Shown piece after piece: positions 1-9,579 of a stretch of DNA of 64,000 nucleotides (positions are counted from its first letter, which is position 1; each line of letters starts with the position of its first letter). The stretch is from the NCBI RefSeq assembly GCF_030272615.1, contig NC_081413.1, positions 334,594,302 to 334,658,301 on the forward strand, in the 5' to 3' direction. The position numbers and the translations under genes are program-made. A model generated the notes under the pieces. It searched no databases, had not been told where the DNA came from, and worked only from the letters and a program-made list of their open reading frames with translations. The DNA is from Cryptomeria japonica (taxonomy: Eukaryota > Streptophyta > Pinopsida > Cupressales > Cupressaceae).

Positions 1-210
1 CACTTGTTGATCGAACCATCATGAAAAAACTAAATTGAGACATTACACAAACCAAATAAACATGTCCTCCAAGTCACAACACTTTATTCCAAAAATTAGA
101 GAATTGCCAAGCACTCTTTGGACCAATTTTGATAAACAACCACTATCAGAAACAAGAACCACCTTTACCATCTTCAAGCAACAAAGGACTTGTCAACTTG
201 ATAGTACAAC
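1..210 (-). repeat. Piece of the left (3') LTR of the layer 1 Copia element
   Basis: This aligns with 32886-33099 of the right LTR; for example CACTTGTTGATC occurs in both, as does the stretch ending GATAGTACAAC. The alignment stops exactly where the TGTAATGCCCC terminus of the layer 2 solo LTR begins at 211 and resumes at 25793. The short open frame at 35-244 spans this junction and is not a gene. Confidence 0.85.
206..210. repeat. TSD ACAAC of the layer 2 solo LTR (partner at 25788-25792)
   Basis: ACAAC directly precedes the TG terminus at 211 and directly follows the CA terminus at 25787. The uninterrupted right Copia LTR carries one copy at the matching place (33095-33099), which is the expected empty site. 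Confidence 0.85.
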
Positions 211-431
211 TGTAATGCCCCGCCAGGAAACCCCTAAGGGATAAAGCTAAAACACACAAATGGAGTGCAAATAAATATAAATATTATGATAAGACACAAC
301 ATTAAGATAAATTGGAGTTATCTAAAGCTTAGATAACACAACGGAAGGCTAAACAAACCTAAGGAGTTTCCCAACGTGATTACGTAACTTAACACCTAAC
401 TCAACTCGTGACATTTGATCCAATTAAGCAG

Positions 432-436
432 GGTAT
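432..436. repeat. TSD GGTAT of the 437-9060 element (partner at 9061-9065)
   Basis: GGTAT precedes TGTAGCG at 437 and follows CCCCCACA ending at 9060. Joining the flanks gives ...CAATTAAGCAGGTATCTTAATT, close to the matching place in the sister LTRs (near 13015-13040). Confidence 0.9.
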
Positions 437-957
437 TGTAGCGTCGTAAATTGTACGCACTTGCTAGGGTGGTACAATTTCACACCTAGTTTAGCACCCG
501 CCTTGGCGCATTTTGCATTTTGCATTGCATTTCCCCTTTAGCACTTAATTAATTAAATTAATTAGGTCTAAGGGTCTATTTTATCATCTTCCACATTATA
601 AAGTTGGGCCCTTTCATTAAAGTGTGCCCCTTTCATTTTATTCTTCCAATACATCATTTAATCAAAAACCCTAATTAGGTCCTATTTTGAACTTGGGGGC
701 TTGATTTCGGGGGTCAAAACATCTCAAAATCAGCTGTAACTTCGGGATTCTCTCTAAAATCATCATATCCGACGACCCTAAAAATTTGGTGAAAAGTTGT
801 CGGGACCATGGCGCCCGGAGTGCAACATGGTCCCGGACATTTTTCTCGAAATTTTAGGAGCACGATCCAATCATAAAATAAAGCTTAACCCCAAGAAATT
901 GGCGGGATATTCAATCTCTAGGTCGGCTAAAAGTTGAAATTACGACCTAGGGTTTCA

Positions 958-965
958 TATATAAG
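958..965 (+). promoter_or_regulatory. Candidate TATA box of the LTR promoter
   Basis: TATATAAG lies about 520 bp into the 1672-bp LTR and is conserved in the 3' LTR at 7908-7915. Position and match suggest the Pol II start of the genomic RNA lies some 30 bp downstream, near 990-1000. There is no transcript evidence. Confidence 0.5.
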
Positions 966-1582
966 AGCTCTCTTTCTTCATTTGAAAGGATTCGAATTTT
1001 GGCTTTCGAGGACCTCATATGCAGCGAAAGAGCAGATCTTTGAAGACTTCAACAACATTCAACATCCTTCTATCAAGCATTTATCAATTTCATTCATCCA
1101 TTTAGGGCTTGGAAGACATTGAAGAACAATAGGAGATTACCGACTGAAGATTGGCTTGTACTCCTCCCTTGAGGGTTGGGTATGATTTCATGTTGTTTTC
1201 ATGTCTTTGCATAAGCTTCAATATATCCTTTATTCATGCTTTAGATCACTTTGCATCTTGATTTAGAGCATTTACATTGTCATTTACAAGCAATTAGGGT
1301 TTACTTTCTAGGTTGCTCTAGTTTGCTTTCTTGCATTTTAGGACCTTGCACACACACTAGGTCTGCACACACAATACATTTTACAATACAACTTGGCTAT
1401 TCGTGGAGGTGGAAATCACTGAAGTGGGGGTTTGACTAAGGCAAAACCCTATATAGCCGCCCAAACACCTTTTCAGATATAAGTGCAGGTTTCGGGACTC
1501 GGACGACGCCGCAGGTTACAGATCCGGAAGAAGCAGACTGAGACCGACCTTCCCACCAAATTTTAGAGCAAAAGACCAGGAC

Positions 1583-1672
1583 AGGGGCATGGGGTGCCCT
1601 GGTCCTACTAGGATAGGGGTGCTGGGTGCCCTGGTCCCTGGGAGAGGGGCGCTGGGCGCCCTGGTCCTCCTG
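1583..1672 (+). repeat. Short GC-rich tandem units in the LTR
   Basis: The phrase (G)GCGCCCTGGTCC, or its TGCCCTGGTCC variant, occurs three times at roughly 30-bp spacing, alternating with a AGGGG(C/T)GCTGG phrase. The two phrases can pair, so the RNA may form strong hairpins. The same block sits at about 8533-8622 in the 3' LTR, where several substitutions bring the units closer to each other. Confidence 0.6.
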
Positions 1673-2113
1673 ACAGACAACATTTTCAGCATTTTTGACA
1701 GCTTTTCCAAAGTGCAAAACAGCAGTTTCCGGAGCAGTTTCAGGGGCAGAATCAGGACAGTGGCGCCCGCGCCCCCGTCCTGAACATTTTCAGTCAGATT
1801 TTAACTCCGGGTACACATTTTCATTCTTGTCTTATTCTTGTATTTACAGTTTTCCATTATTTAAGTTCAATTCTGCAAATCTTGTTATTAGTTCATACTT
1901 GCACTTTGGGGTTTGGGATTGAACTTGCATCATTTTATCTTTCAATTACAACAAAGGAATAGAAATCCTAATAGGTATCCCATGGCTCTCTCTTCCACAA
2001 AAAGAAGTAGCGAATTTTGTGATACCTCTAGGCTCTTTCGTATTCCACAAGTGTGTGGTTGAAAGTGAGATTTGGGCATGTTTGCTTAGTGTCACTTTTT
2101 CCCCCACACATTT

Positions 2114-2131
2114 TGGTGAACCCGACGTGAA
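2114..2131 (+). other. Primer-binding site of the 437-9060 element
   Basis: TGGTGAACCCGACGTGAA lies five bases after the 5' LTR end and begins with the TGG expected for pairing to a tRNA CCA end. From memory it matches the 3' end of plant tRNA-Trp; the tRNA identity should be confirmed by alignment. Confidence 0.7.
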
Positions 2132-2454
2132 TTCCAATCTTCTCTAATTCTGATTTATGTTTTCAAATTTGAGTGTTTATGCTATTTCAAATTCAAATTT
2201 ACATTTACAAGTCTTAATTTCTTGCAAGATTCAAAAATCTAGAGGAAATTTTTGCTAAAACCCTAATTTTTCAATTCAAAGTTGAACTTGTGGATAGCTT
2301 AATCGGGATCAATAATTTCAAATCTAATTTAGGAACTCATTTGAATCATAAATTTCATTTTCTAAATCTACATTCTAAGTGCTTGCATTGGTTAAAATCA
2401 AACATTTCCTTCTATTTTGCATGTGTTATCATTTGAAAGAGGAAAATTGTTGTC
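2132..2454 (+). other. Untranslated leader between primer-binding site and ORF
   Basis: This is 323 bp of AT-rich sequence with no open frame of note. Related AATTCAAATTT words recur near 2185-2205. I see no clear splice or packaging signal. Confidence 0.5.
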
Positions 2455-5400
2455 ATGATGCATTCATCTCATAGATGTGATAATGGGTTAGCTTCCCTTG
2501 TTTCAATTTTTCCTTCTCCTAAAGAACCTCCTCCTATCTATAACAACATTTTAGTGCCTAAAAGAGTTGCTACCAATCCCTTTGAGACTCTCCCATGCTC
2601 TAAGGATGAAGACTTTAAGAGTGATCTTGACAAATCTCCTAAAATGTGCCCTTCCTATTTAGCTATCCTAGAGGAAGAGAATGATATCATAAACACCTTT
2701 CTTAATGTTACTTCACCTTCCCTACATGATGCCTCTCTAAGTGAAAAGGTATTGATGGACATTGACTTATTTTCTCCTAAAGTTGGTCCTTCCAATGGGG
2801 GCATGTTAGTGCAACACGAGGTTATGAACACTTCTTTCAAAGATCTCCTTCCTAAGCATGAATCTTTGGAGAAATATGTTCATGTTCCTCCTAAAAAACA
2901 CTCCCTTCATGAGGATCCTTTTGTGCAAGAAGATGACATGATCCCTACATTCCCTAGTGATGGAATTTCCTTTTCCAACAAAATTCCCACTAGAAATGAT
3001 GAATTAATGATAAATGCTTACCCTTCTCCTAAAGTTTGTCTTACCCATAAGCATCCCTTAGAGAAAGAAGATGAAATAATGAGCAATTTCCTTAATTCTC
3101 TCTCCCCTAAAGATCATATTGAACATATTTTGAGGAAAGAGGATGAGTTTAACACATCTATTGATCCTCTCCCTCCTAAGGATGAGGAATTAATAAACAA
3201 TGTTATCTCCTCTCCCGAAATTGACAATACTTCAAACATTACTTTCAACAACTTCACCATTTGGGATGAACCATTAGAAGAAGGTGTAGACTATTCTCTA
3301 CCCTGTGAGAGAACCCTAGCCAAAGGGGATGAAATCAAAATTGAAAACTCCCTTGATAGTTTCTCACCTTCCTTGAATCTCAATTATTCTCCCTCTAAAA
3401 ATAAAGCATCTCCCTCTCCTCAACTTGGTTCTACTCATAAGGAAACCCTAGTTCAAAGCAAGATGGTTAACATCTCTTTCAAAGATCTCCCTCTCAAAAG
3501 TGAGACTTTAGAAGGTAATGTTGATCCTTCTCCTAGAGAGTTTATTCCCCATGTAGATCCTTTGATGATAGAGGATGATATGACCTTTCCTAGTGTTACT
3601 CTTCCTACTAGAACATCAATGCCTATCCCTTGTCTCTCTCCTAAAATTGATTTGATCCATGATAAGATTTTAGTGCAAGAGAAGACTATCAATAATTCTT
3701 TCAACACTTTTGTTCATTCCTCTAAACCATCCTCAATCAATTTGATACATGTGAATGAGACACCTAACAAACCTCTCTTCACTGTCCAAGGTGCTTGTCC
3801 TTCTCAAAATTCTCAACCTTTAAATAAGCCTATCTTAGTGGTTCAAGGTGGTTATGTTAATGATTCTTTTTGCACTCCTAAGAAACCTATTATTACTGTG
3901 CAAGGAGGTTATTCTTCTAAGAGCCCTTATGAGTATGCTAAACAACTGACTAGAGAGAGTTATCATGCGGTTGCCCCTACCTATAACACAAGAAACAATA
4001 CGCAACCTAATCCTCCTCCAGTTATCCCCACTTCACTTCCTCCTTCCCAACCAATTCTTCTGCAAGCTCCATGTATTTTACAAGTTCTTGGTAAGGAATA
4101 TGATCTCATAGAACAACTTAAAGCTACCCCTGCTAAGATATCCCTTTGGGATTTGATCCAAACTTCTTCCGCTCATCATGGAATGTTACAAGATGCCTTG
4201 AAAGATTTGAATGTTCCTCCACCTAATACATCTAGTAATATAGTGTCTTTGGTTAACTCTGTGATGAATCCTAAAGCTCAAATTGTGTTCACACAAGATG
4301 AGTTGCCTACTAGTGAAATTCAACAACAATATGATCCCTTGATGATTGTGGTTGTCATAAATGACACGGCTATAAGACGAACACTGGTAGATAATGGCTC
4401 TGGCCTTAATGTGTGTAGCATTAATCTATTGCATAGGATGAATGTGGATACATCCCTTATTGAGCCTGACTCTCGTCCCATTCGAGGCTTTGATAATGTG
4501 GCTAAGTCTTCATTAGGTATTATCACCTTACCCATCACAGTGGGACCTGGTACTTTGCCTACTCCTATCCATGTTATGTCGGGATATCTAACATACAACT
4601 TGTTATTAGGGAGGCCTTGGATTCACAGTATGCAAGTTGTCCCCTCTACATTGCATAGACAAGTTAAATTAATTTATAACAATAAGACATATACCTTGAT
4701 AGGTGATACTAATTCTCAAGCTTGTTTGCAAACATCTACTTCCAAAGGGAGTTCTTCTAAGCCTTCCTCTTCTAGTGATGACTCGTTAAACAAGATACCT
4801 ATGAATGAATCATCACCCTCTGATAATCAAAATTCTTTGGATGAGTCTAAAGCTCCTGAAGAAGATCCTTCTCGACTTGAATCTACACATGAAAAGGCTT
4901 TTGATCCTGAGAAGGTTCTCGCAGAAGACGATTGGGGATCTCTTGATTTTAATCCCACCTTTGTAGGTGAGTATAGGGTTCCTCCTAGAGTGCTTAAAGT
5001 TAAAGAGAAGGAAGAAACTAGAGATCAATCAGTCTTACTTGAACCTATGAGCAATAATTTTGTGGCCACTTCTCAAACTTCTTCTCCTCACACCTCTAAT
5101 TATGAAGAGTTTGATTCTTTGTCTTATGAAAAACCACCTTCTCTTCCTGAAATGGCTGATCGTTATGGTCGTGGTTTTTGCATTTTTGCTAAGCATGGGT
5201 ATCATGGAAATGGTTGTGGCGCTCATGAACAAGGGATAAAAGTTCCTCTAGAGACTAACTTTCACAAGTATGCCTTTGGACTCGGCTATAATCCCTGCAA
5301 ACGTACCAAAGCATCTAAAAGACCATCTCTCAATGTGAATGCTATATTTAGTAGTGATGATGATCTCACTTCAACTAAATCATCTTCTGCTTCTATCAAC

Positions 5401-5682
5401 TCTCATTCCCCTCATAAGGAAATCTTGGCGATGAACAAATCTCTTTATGAATCCCCTCAAATTTCTAAATCCACTTATGAATCTTTATCTCCTATTCATC
5501 ATAAAGTCCTTTCCTCTAGGGATAAGGCTCTAATAAATTACACTCATCCCTCTTCTAAGATTTCTTGTGACTTTTCTTCTTCAATTTTTATCATTTTATA
5601 CATGTTGTTGATCTCACTTATAGTTGAGCATTTAGCATGTCATATTCAAATACCTCATTCAATCTATCATGTCTTTAAATAA
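2455..5682 (+). CDS. Retrotransposon protein of 1075 aa: repetitive N-terminal region, retropepsin-like domain, G-patch-like segment
   Basis: This ORF is uninterrupted, unlike every other coding region in the window. Residues about 1-600 are Ser/Pro/Asp/Glu-rich and contain a diverged internal duplication: a LVQ...SFKDL...EDDM...FPS module near residues 120-175 recurs near 325-385. Residues about 620-740 resemble a clan AA aspartic protease: LVDNGSG around Asp646, then LLLGRPWIHS, typical of plant Gypsy protease. The motif reads DNGSG where D-T/S-G is usual. Residues about 900-945 (RYGRGF...GCGAHEQGIKVPL...FGLGYNP) look like the G-patch that follows protease in Tat/Ogre elements. A hydrophobic stretch (FIILYMLLISLIV) lies near the C-terminus, at about 1045-1057. 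No CCHC knuckle or polymerase motif is present. The start is the first ATG of the frame; an ATG codon at 2458 directly follows it. A structural or RNA-binding role for the N-terminal part is a guess. Confidence 0.8.
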   Translation: MMHSSHRCDNGLASLVSIFPSPKEPPPIYNNILVPKRVATNPFETLPCSKDEDFKSDLDKSPKMCPSYLAILEEENDIINTFLNVTSPSLHDASLSEKVLMDIDLFSPKVGPSNGGMLVQHEVMNTSFKDLLPKHESLEKYVHVPPKKHSLHEDPFVQEDDMIPTFPSDGISFSNKIPTRNDELMINAYPSPKVCLTHKHPLEKEDEIMSNFLNSLSPKDHIEHILRKEDEFNTSIDPLPPKDEELINNVISSPEIDNTSNITFNNFTIWDEPLEEGVDYSLPCERTLAKGDEIKIENSLDSFSPSLNLNYSPSKNKASPSPQLGSTHKETLVQSKMVNISFKDLPLKSETLEGNVDPSPREFIPHVDPLMIEDDMTFPSVTLPTRTSMPIPCLSPKIDLIHDKILVQEKTINNSFNTFVHSSKPSSINLIHVNETPNKPLFTVQGACPSQNSQPLNKPILVVQGGYVNDSFCTPKKPIITVQGGYSSKSPYEYAKQLTRESYHAVAPTYNTRNNTQPNPPPVIPTSLPPSQPILLQAPCILQVLGKEYDLIEQLKATPAKISLWDLIQTSSAHHGMLQDALKDLNVPPPNTSSNIVSLVNSVMNPKAQIVFTQDELPTSEIQQQYDPLMIVVVINDTAIRRTLVDNGSGLNVCSINLLHRMNVDTSLIEPDSRPIRGFDNVAKSSLGIITLPITVGPGTLPTPIHVMSGYLTYNLLLGRPWIHSMQVVPSTLHRQVKLIYNNKTYTLIGDTNSQACLQTSTSKGSSSKPSSSSDDSLNKIPMNESSPSDNQNSLDESKAPEEDPSRLESTHEKAFDPEKVLAEDDWGSLDFNPTFVGEYRVPPRVLKVKEKEETRDQSVLLEPMSNNFVATSQTSSPHTSNYEEFDSLSYEKPPSLPEMADRYGRGFCIFAKHGYHGNGCGAHEQGIKVPLETNFHKYAFGLGYNPCKRTKASKRPSLNVNAIFSSDDDLTSTKSSSASINSHSPHKEILAMNKSLYESPQISKSTYESLSPIHHKVLSSRDKALINYTHPSSKISCDFSSSIFIILYMLLISLIVEHLACHIQIPHSIYHVFK

Positions 5683-6488
5683 CATTAATGGCTGTTATGT
5701 TGCTCATCATTATATGACATTGGTAGCTCATTTACTGGGGGCTCATTGTCATTCATGATGGTACAATTTCAAGTGCAATCATATTTTTTGAAGCAACATA
5801 ATAGCCTAATTTTCTTGTTCCTATGGGGACAAGAATGATTTCATACATCTCTTCTTTTGCTTATGTCCAAATCTCTCCCTAGAAGATTGTGTAAGTCCTT
5901 CTCATTGTCCTTATCCTTGGCAGGCAATGATCTTTCCTTATTTTTATCTAAGGATCCACTTTTTCCTATTTTGTGGATGGTGTGGACTTTATTACTTGAT
6001 GTTATGCCTTGTACGCATTTGTTGTTGTTTGTTCAAGGATTCTCTCTTACAAGAGGTGTAAGTCCTTGAATACAACCTCTTTTCCACTTGGTAAAATACA
6101 TCCATAATGAATTTACTCTCCCAATTGGGTTAAAAAGAGCGTCATCCTTCATTAAGAATCACTTTCACCTCGCAAAAGAAGGAAGTATTGCATTCTTATT
6201 CTCTTCTTTGTCTTATTCTAGAAGATGTTATAATTGTCTAAAATAATTTCTCTCAGGGATAGGTGTCTTTTGTACAAAGATCTCTTCTCCTCTAAGGATC
6301 TCCTTTACACATACTACAAGATATCCCTTTTCAACTATCTTATCCTTGCTTAAAGAGTGCAAAAACTCCCTTGCTTGGATCTATGACATTGTTGCATTTT
6401 TGGGGTATCTTCTTTTGTGATGAAGGTAGATATCCTTGTTCTACTTTTCTTATGACATAAACATTACACTTTTTGAGCAATGGGTCAT

Positions 6489-6592
6489 TCTCGGAACCAG
6501 AGCACAGACTCTTAGAGCGAGATGTCTCCATTTTTCTTTTATGCAAGGTGATTATTCTCGGAACCAGAGCACAGACTCTTAGAGCGAGATGT
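6489..6592 (+). repeat. Direct repeat of about 41 bp
   Basis: A block starting ATTCTCGGAACCAGAGCACA and ending GCGAGATGTC occurs at about 6489-6529 and again at about 6552-6592, nearly identical. This looks like a recent local duplication in non-coding sequence. Confidence 0.85.
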
Positions 6593-6738
6593 CACGCTTT
6601 TGTACTATACATATACGAGTTGTAGCATACTCGGGCATAGACTCCTATGAGGTGCTTCTAACCTCCCTTACACACACATGCACGAGGTTGAGTGGAACTA
6701 GCGGCATAAGGCTAGACTTTCTCACTCTCCTCCCTTAC

Positions 6739-6866
6739 ATGGATCACCTAGACAAACTCTAGGGGCTAGTTTTCCATGTCCTTTTCCCATGGATCACCTA
6801 GACAAGATCTAGGGGTGAGAAGTCCATGTTTTCTCTCTCACTATTCTTCTCATGGATCACCAATGT
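6739..6866 (+). repeat. Diverged tandem repeat with CATGGATCACCTAGACAA
   Basis: CATGGATCACCTAGACAA followed by an A/G-rich CTAGGGG tail occurs at about 6739 and 6789, and a shortened CATGGATCACCAATG at about 6852. Unit length is 50-64 bp. Confidence 0.75.
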
Positions 6867-7358
6867 GTGTATTCATGCTTTTTTCCTTTCTTTTCTTCTC
6901 TTTGCATTTTGTTTCCATTTACATCCTTCATCTTGTGTTAGAGAACTCTCAAATCCTCACACTCTTTGTTGTGTTGGAATTGAGATTTAGTCCTCTTTCT
7001 TACCAAATGATCCTCCATTAGTTTTTGATCTCATATCAAATCTTCTTGTGAGCATTTGTCATCAATATTCTTTAACAATTCGAAGTGGTAAACATGATAC
7101 CCTGTTTCAACTCACTAAAAATAGCAAGCCGAAACAGGGGGGTGCATATAGCTACCCTCGAATTTTCATCACCTTCCTTAGTAAGCATTAGGTGATTTTG
7201 TGATCTAACGTGTGTTTTGTAGGGTGCAGTTCCTAACTGTGTACTGCAGATACTACTGGGGGCTTCGTTCGACAGACTTATGGATATATCCTTTTTCAAA
7301 TAATGTTTACTTTTTCTGTACTTTAGCTTGCATATGCACGTAGTGTTCATATGACCGC

Positions 7359-7374
7359 TAAAGTGGGGGCTAAA
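7359..7374 (+). other. Polypurine tract of the 437-9060 element
   Basis: TAAAGTGGGGGCTAAA lies immediately before the TGTAGCG start of the 3' LTR, the expected place for the plus-strand primer. It is purine-rich but interrupted by CT. Confidence 0.7.
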
Positions 7375-9060
7375 TGTAGCGTCATAAATTGTACGCACTT
7401 GCTAGGGTGGTACAATTTCACACCTAGTTTAGCACCCGCCTTGGCGCATTTTGCATTTTGCATTGCATTTCCCCTTTAGCACTTAATTAATTAAATTAAT
7501 TAGGTCTAAGGGTCTATTTTATCATCTTCCACATTATAAAGTTGGGCCCTTTCATTAAAGTGTGCCCCTTTCATTTTATTCTTCCAATACATCATTTAAT
7601 CAAAAACCCTAATTAGGTCCTATTTTGAACTTGGGGGCTTGATTTCGGGGGTCAAAACATCTCGAAATCAGCTGTAACTTCGGGATTCTCTCTAAAATCA
7701 TCATATCCGACGGCCCTGAAAATTTGGTGAAAAGTTGTCGGGACCATGGCGCCCGGAGTGCAACATGGTCTCGGACATGGTCTCGGACATTTTTCCCGAA
7801 ATTTTAGGAGCACGATCCAATCATAAAATAAAGCTTAACCCCAAGAAATTGGCGGGATATTCAATCTCTAGGTTGGCTAAAAGTTGAAATTATGACCTAG
7901 GGTTTCATATATAAGAGCTCTCTTTCTTCATTTGAAAGGATCCGAATTTTGGCTTTCGAGGACCTCATATGCAGCGAAAGAGAAGATCTTTGAAGACTTC
8001 AACAACATTCAACATCCTTCTATCAAGAATTTATCAATTTCATTCATCCATTTAGGGCTTGGAAGACATTGAAGAACAATAGGAGATTACCGACTGAAGA
8101 TTGGCTTGTACTCCTCCCTTGAGGGTTGGGTATGATTTCATGTTGTTTTCATGTCTTTGCATAAGCTTCAATATATCCTTTATTCATGCTTTAGATCACT
8201 TTGCATCTTGATTTAGAGCATTTACATTGTCATTTACAAGCAATTACGGTTTACTTTCTAGGTTGCTCTAGTTTGCTTTCTTGCATTTTAGGACCTTGCA
8301 CACACACTAGGTCTGCACACACAATACATTTTACAATACAACTTGGCTATTCGTGGAGGTGGAAATCACCGAAGTGGGGGTTTGACTAAGGCAAAACCCT
8401 ATATAGCCACCCAAACACCTTTTCAGATATAAGTGCAGGTTTCGGGACTCGGACGACGCCGCAGGTTACAGATCCGGAAGAAGCAGACTGAGACTGACCT
8501 TCCCACCAAATTTTAGAGCAAAAGACCAGGACAGGGGCATGGGGCGCCCTGGTCCTGCCAGGACAGGGGTGCTGGGCGCCCTGGTCCCTGGGACAGGGGC
8601 GCTGGGCGCCCTGGTCCTCCTGACAGACAACATTTTCAGCATTTTTGACAGCTTTTCCAAAGTGCAAAACAACAGTTTCCGGAGCAGTTTCAGGGGCAGA
8701 ATCAGGACAGTGGCGCCCGCGCCCCCATCCCGAACATTTTCAGTCAGATTTTAACTCTGGGTACACATTTGCATTCTTGTCTTATTCTTGTATTTACAGT
8801 TTTCCATTATTTAAGTTCAATTCTGCAAATCTTGTTATTAGTTCATACTTGCACTTTGGGGTTTGGGATTGAACTTGCATCATTTTATCTTTCAATTACA
8901 ACAAAGGAATAGAAATCCTAATAGGTAGCCCATGGCTCTCTCTTCCACAAAAAGAAGTAGCCAATTGTGTGATACCTCTAGGCTCTTTCGTATTCCACAA
9001 GTGTGTGGTTGAAAGTGAGATTAGGGCATGTTTGCTTAGTGTCACTTTTTCTCCCCCACA
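7375..9060 (+). repeat. 3' LTR of the 437-9060 element
   Basis: 1686 bp, aligned throughout with the 5' LTR. The main indel is a 12-bp duplication of the GGTCTCGGACAT phrase near 7767-7790, plus 2 bp near the end. It ends CTCCCCCACA and is followed by the TSD GGTAT. Confidence 0.9.
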
Positions 9061-9136
9061 GGTATCTTAATTACATGATATTACTTAAAACATGGATATA
9101 ATTTGTTCAGTAAATTAAAATTATAGATAATAGGAC

Positions 9137-9579
9137 GCGTTCATCCATTAAGGTTGAAGATGAGGCTAACATGAGGAAATTTACCCATTAAAGTTAAAAC
9201 ATAGATAACATGTGGAGGTTCATCCATTAGAGTTAGAATATAGGTAACTTAATGAAGTTTATCCATTAGAGTTAAAATTAGATAACATGACAAATACATC
9301 CATTATAGTTAAAATAAAGCTAATATGGTGAAGTTCATTTATTAAGATTAATATGTAAATAACTAAATGAGTTCATCCGTTTTAGTTATAATATAGCTAT
9401 TATGATGGGGTTCATTTATTAAGGATGAAATGTAAATAACCAAATGAGTTCATCCATTATAGTTAAAATATAGCTAATAAGATGAAGTTCATTGATTAAG
9501 GTTAAAATGTAGGTAGTCAAATGAAGTTCATCCATTAGAATTACAACTTAGGTAATATGACGAGTTCATCCAATAATGG
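9137..9579. repeat. Degenerate minisatellite of about 39 bp in the solo LTR (about 11 units)
   Basis: The phrase GTTCATCCATTAAGGTTAAA followed by an ATAG(N)TAA-like and ATGA ending recurs every 37-42 bp. Units differ from each other at many sites, so the array is old, but spacing is steady. The two complete LTRs carry about twice as many units. Confidence 0.8.

Larger units (their letters stand above)
437..2108 (+). repeat. 5' LTR of the 437-9060 element
   Basis: 1672 bp, starting TGTAGCGTCGTAAATTG and ending CCCCCACA. It aligns throughout with 7375-9060. It holds a TATA-like site (958-965) and a GC-rich block with three related units at about 1583-1672. The small open frames inside it (for example on the minus strand at 1436-1717) recur in both LTRs and are not genes. 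Confidence 0.9.
5683..7374 (+). other. Non-coding 3' part of the internal region
   Basis: This is 1.7 kb between the ORF stop and the 3' LTR, where an autonomous relative would carry polymerase and integrase genes. Only short open frames occur. It contains two short duplicated blocks, described separately, and ends in the polypurine tract. Confidence 0.7.
437..9060 (+). mobile_element. Layer 3a: non-autonomous Gypsy-type LTR retrotransposon encoding a protease/G-patch protein only
   Basis: Two LTRs (437-2108, 7375-9060) run TG to CA and enclose a 5.27 kb internal region, all flanked by GGTAT. A primer-binding site follows the 5' LTR and a polypurine tract precedes the 3' LTR. The only long ORF is 2455-5682. 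No reverse transcriptase, RNase H or integrase motif is visible in the internal region, so the element must use enzymes supplied by relatives. The protease signature (LLLGRPWIHS) and G-patch-like segment point to the Tat/Ogre side of plant Gypsy elements; this assignment rests on family knowledge, not on a search. By eye I count about 30 substitutions between the LTRs, so it is fairly young. Confidence 0.85.

Noticed and set aside
35-244. Open frame of 69 codons at the left edge
   Set aside because: It crosses the junction between Copia LTR and solo LTR sequence, so it is younger than the insertion and made of two unrelated repeats.
1436-1783. Overlapping Pro/Arg-rich open frames in the LTR, repeated at 8386-8754
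   Set aside because: They follow from the GC-rich tandem block, occur in several frames on both strands, and change between the two LTRs as non-coding sequence does.
5520-5682. Envelope-like domain at the end of the 1075-aa ORF
   Set aside because: A single hydrophobic stretch without signal peptide, cleavage site or separate ORF is not enough.
9137-9579. Regular repeats as a CRISPR-like array
   Set aside because: Units are contiguous and degenerate with no unique spacers, in plant retrotransposon DNA; this is a minisatellite.
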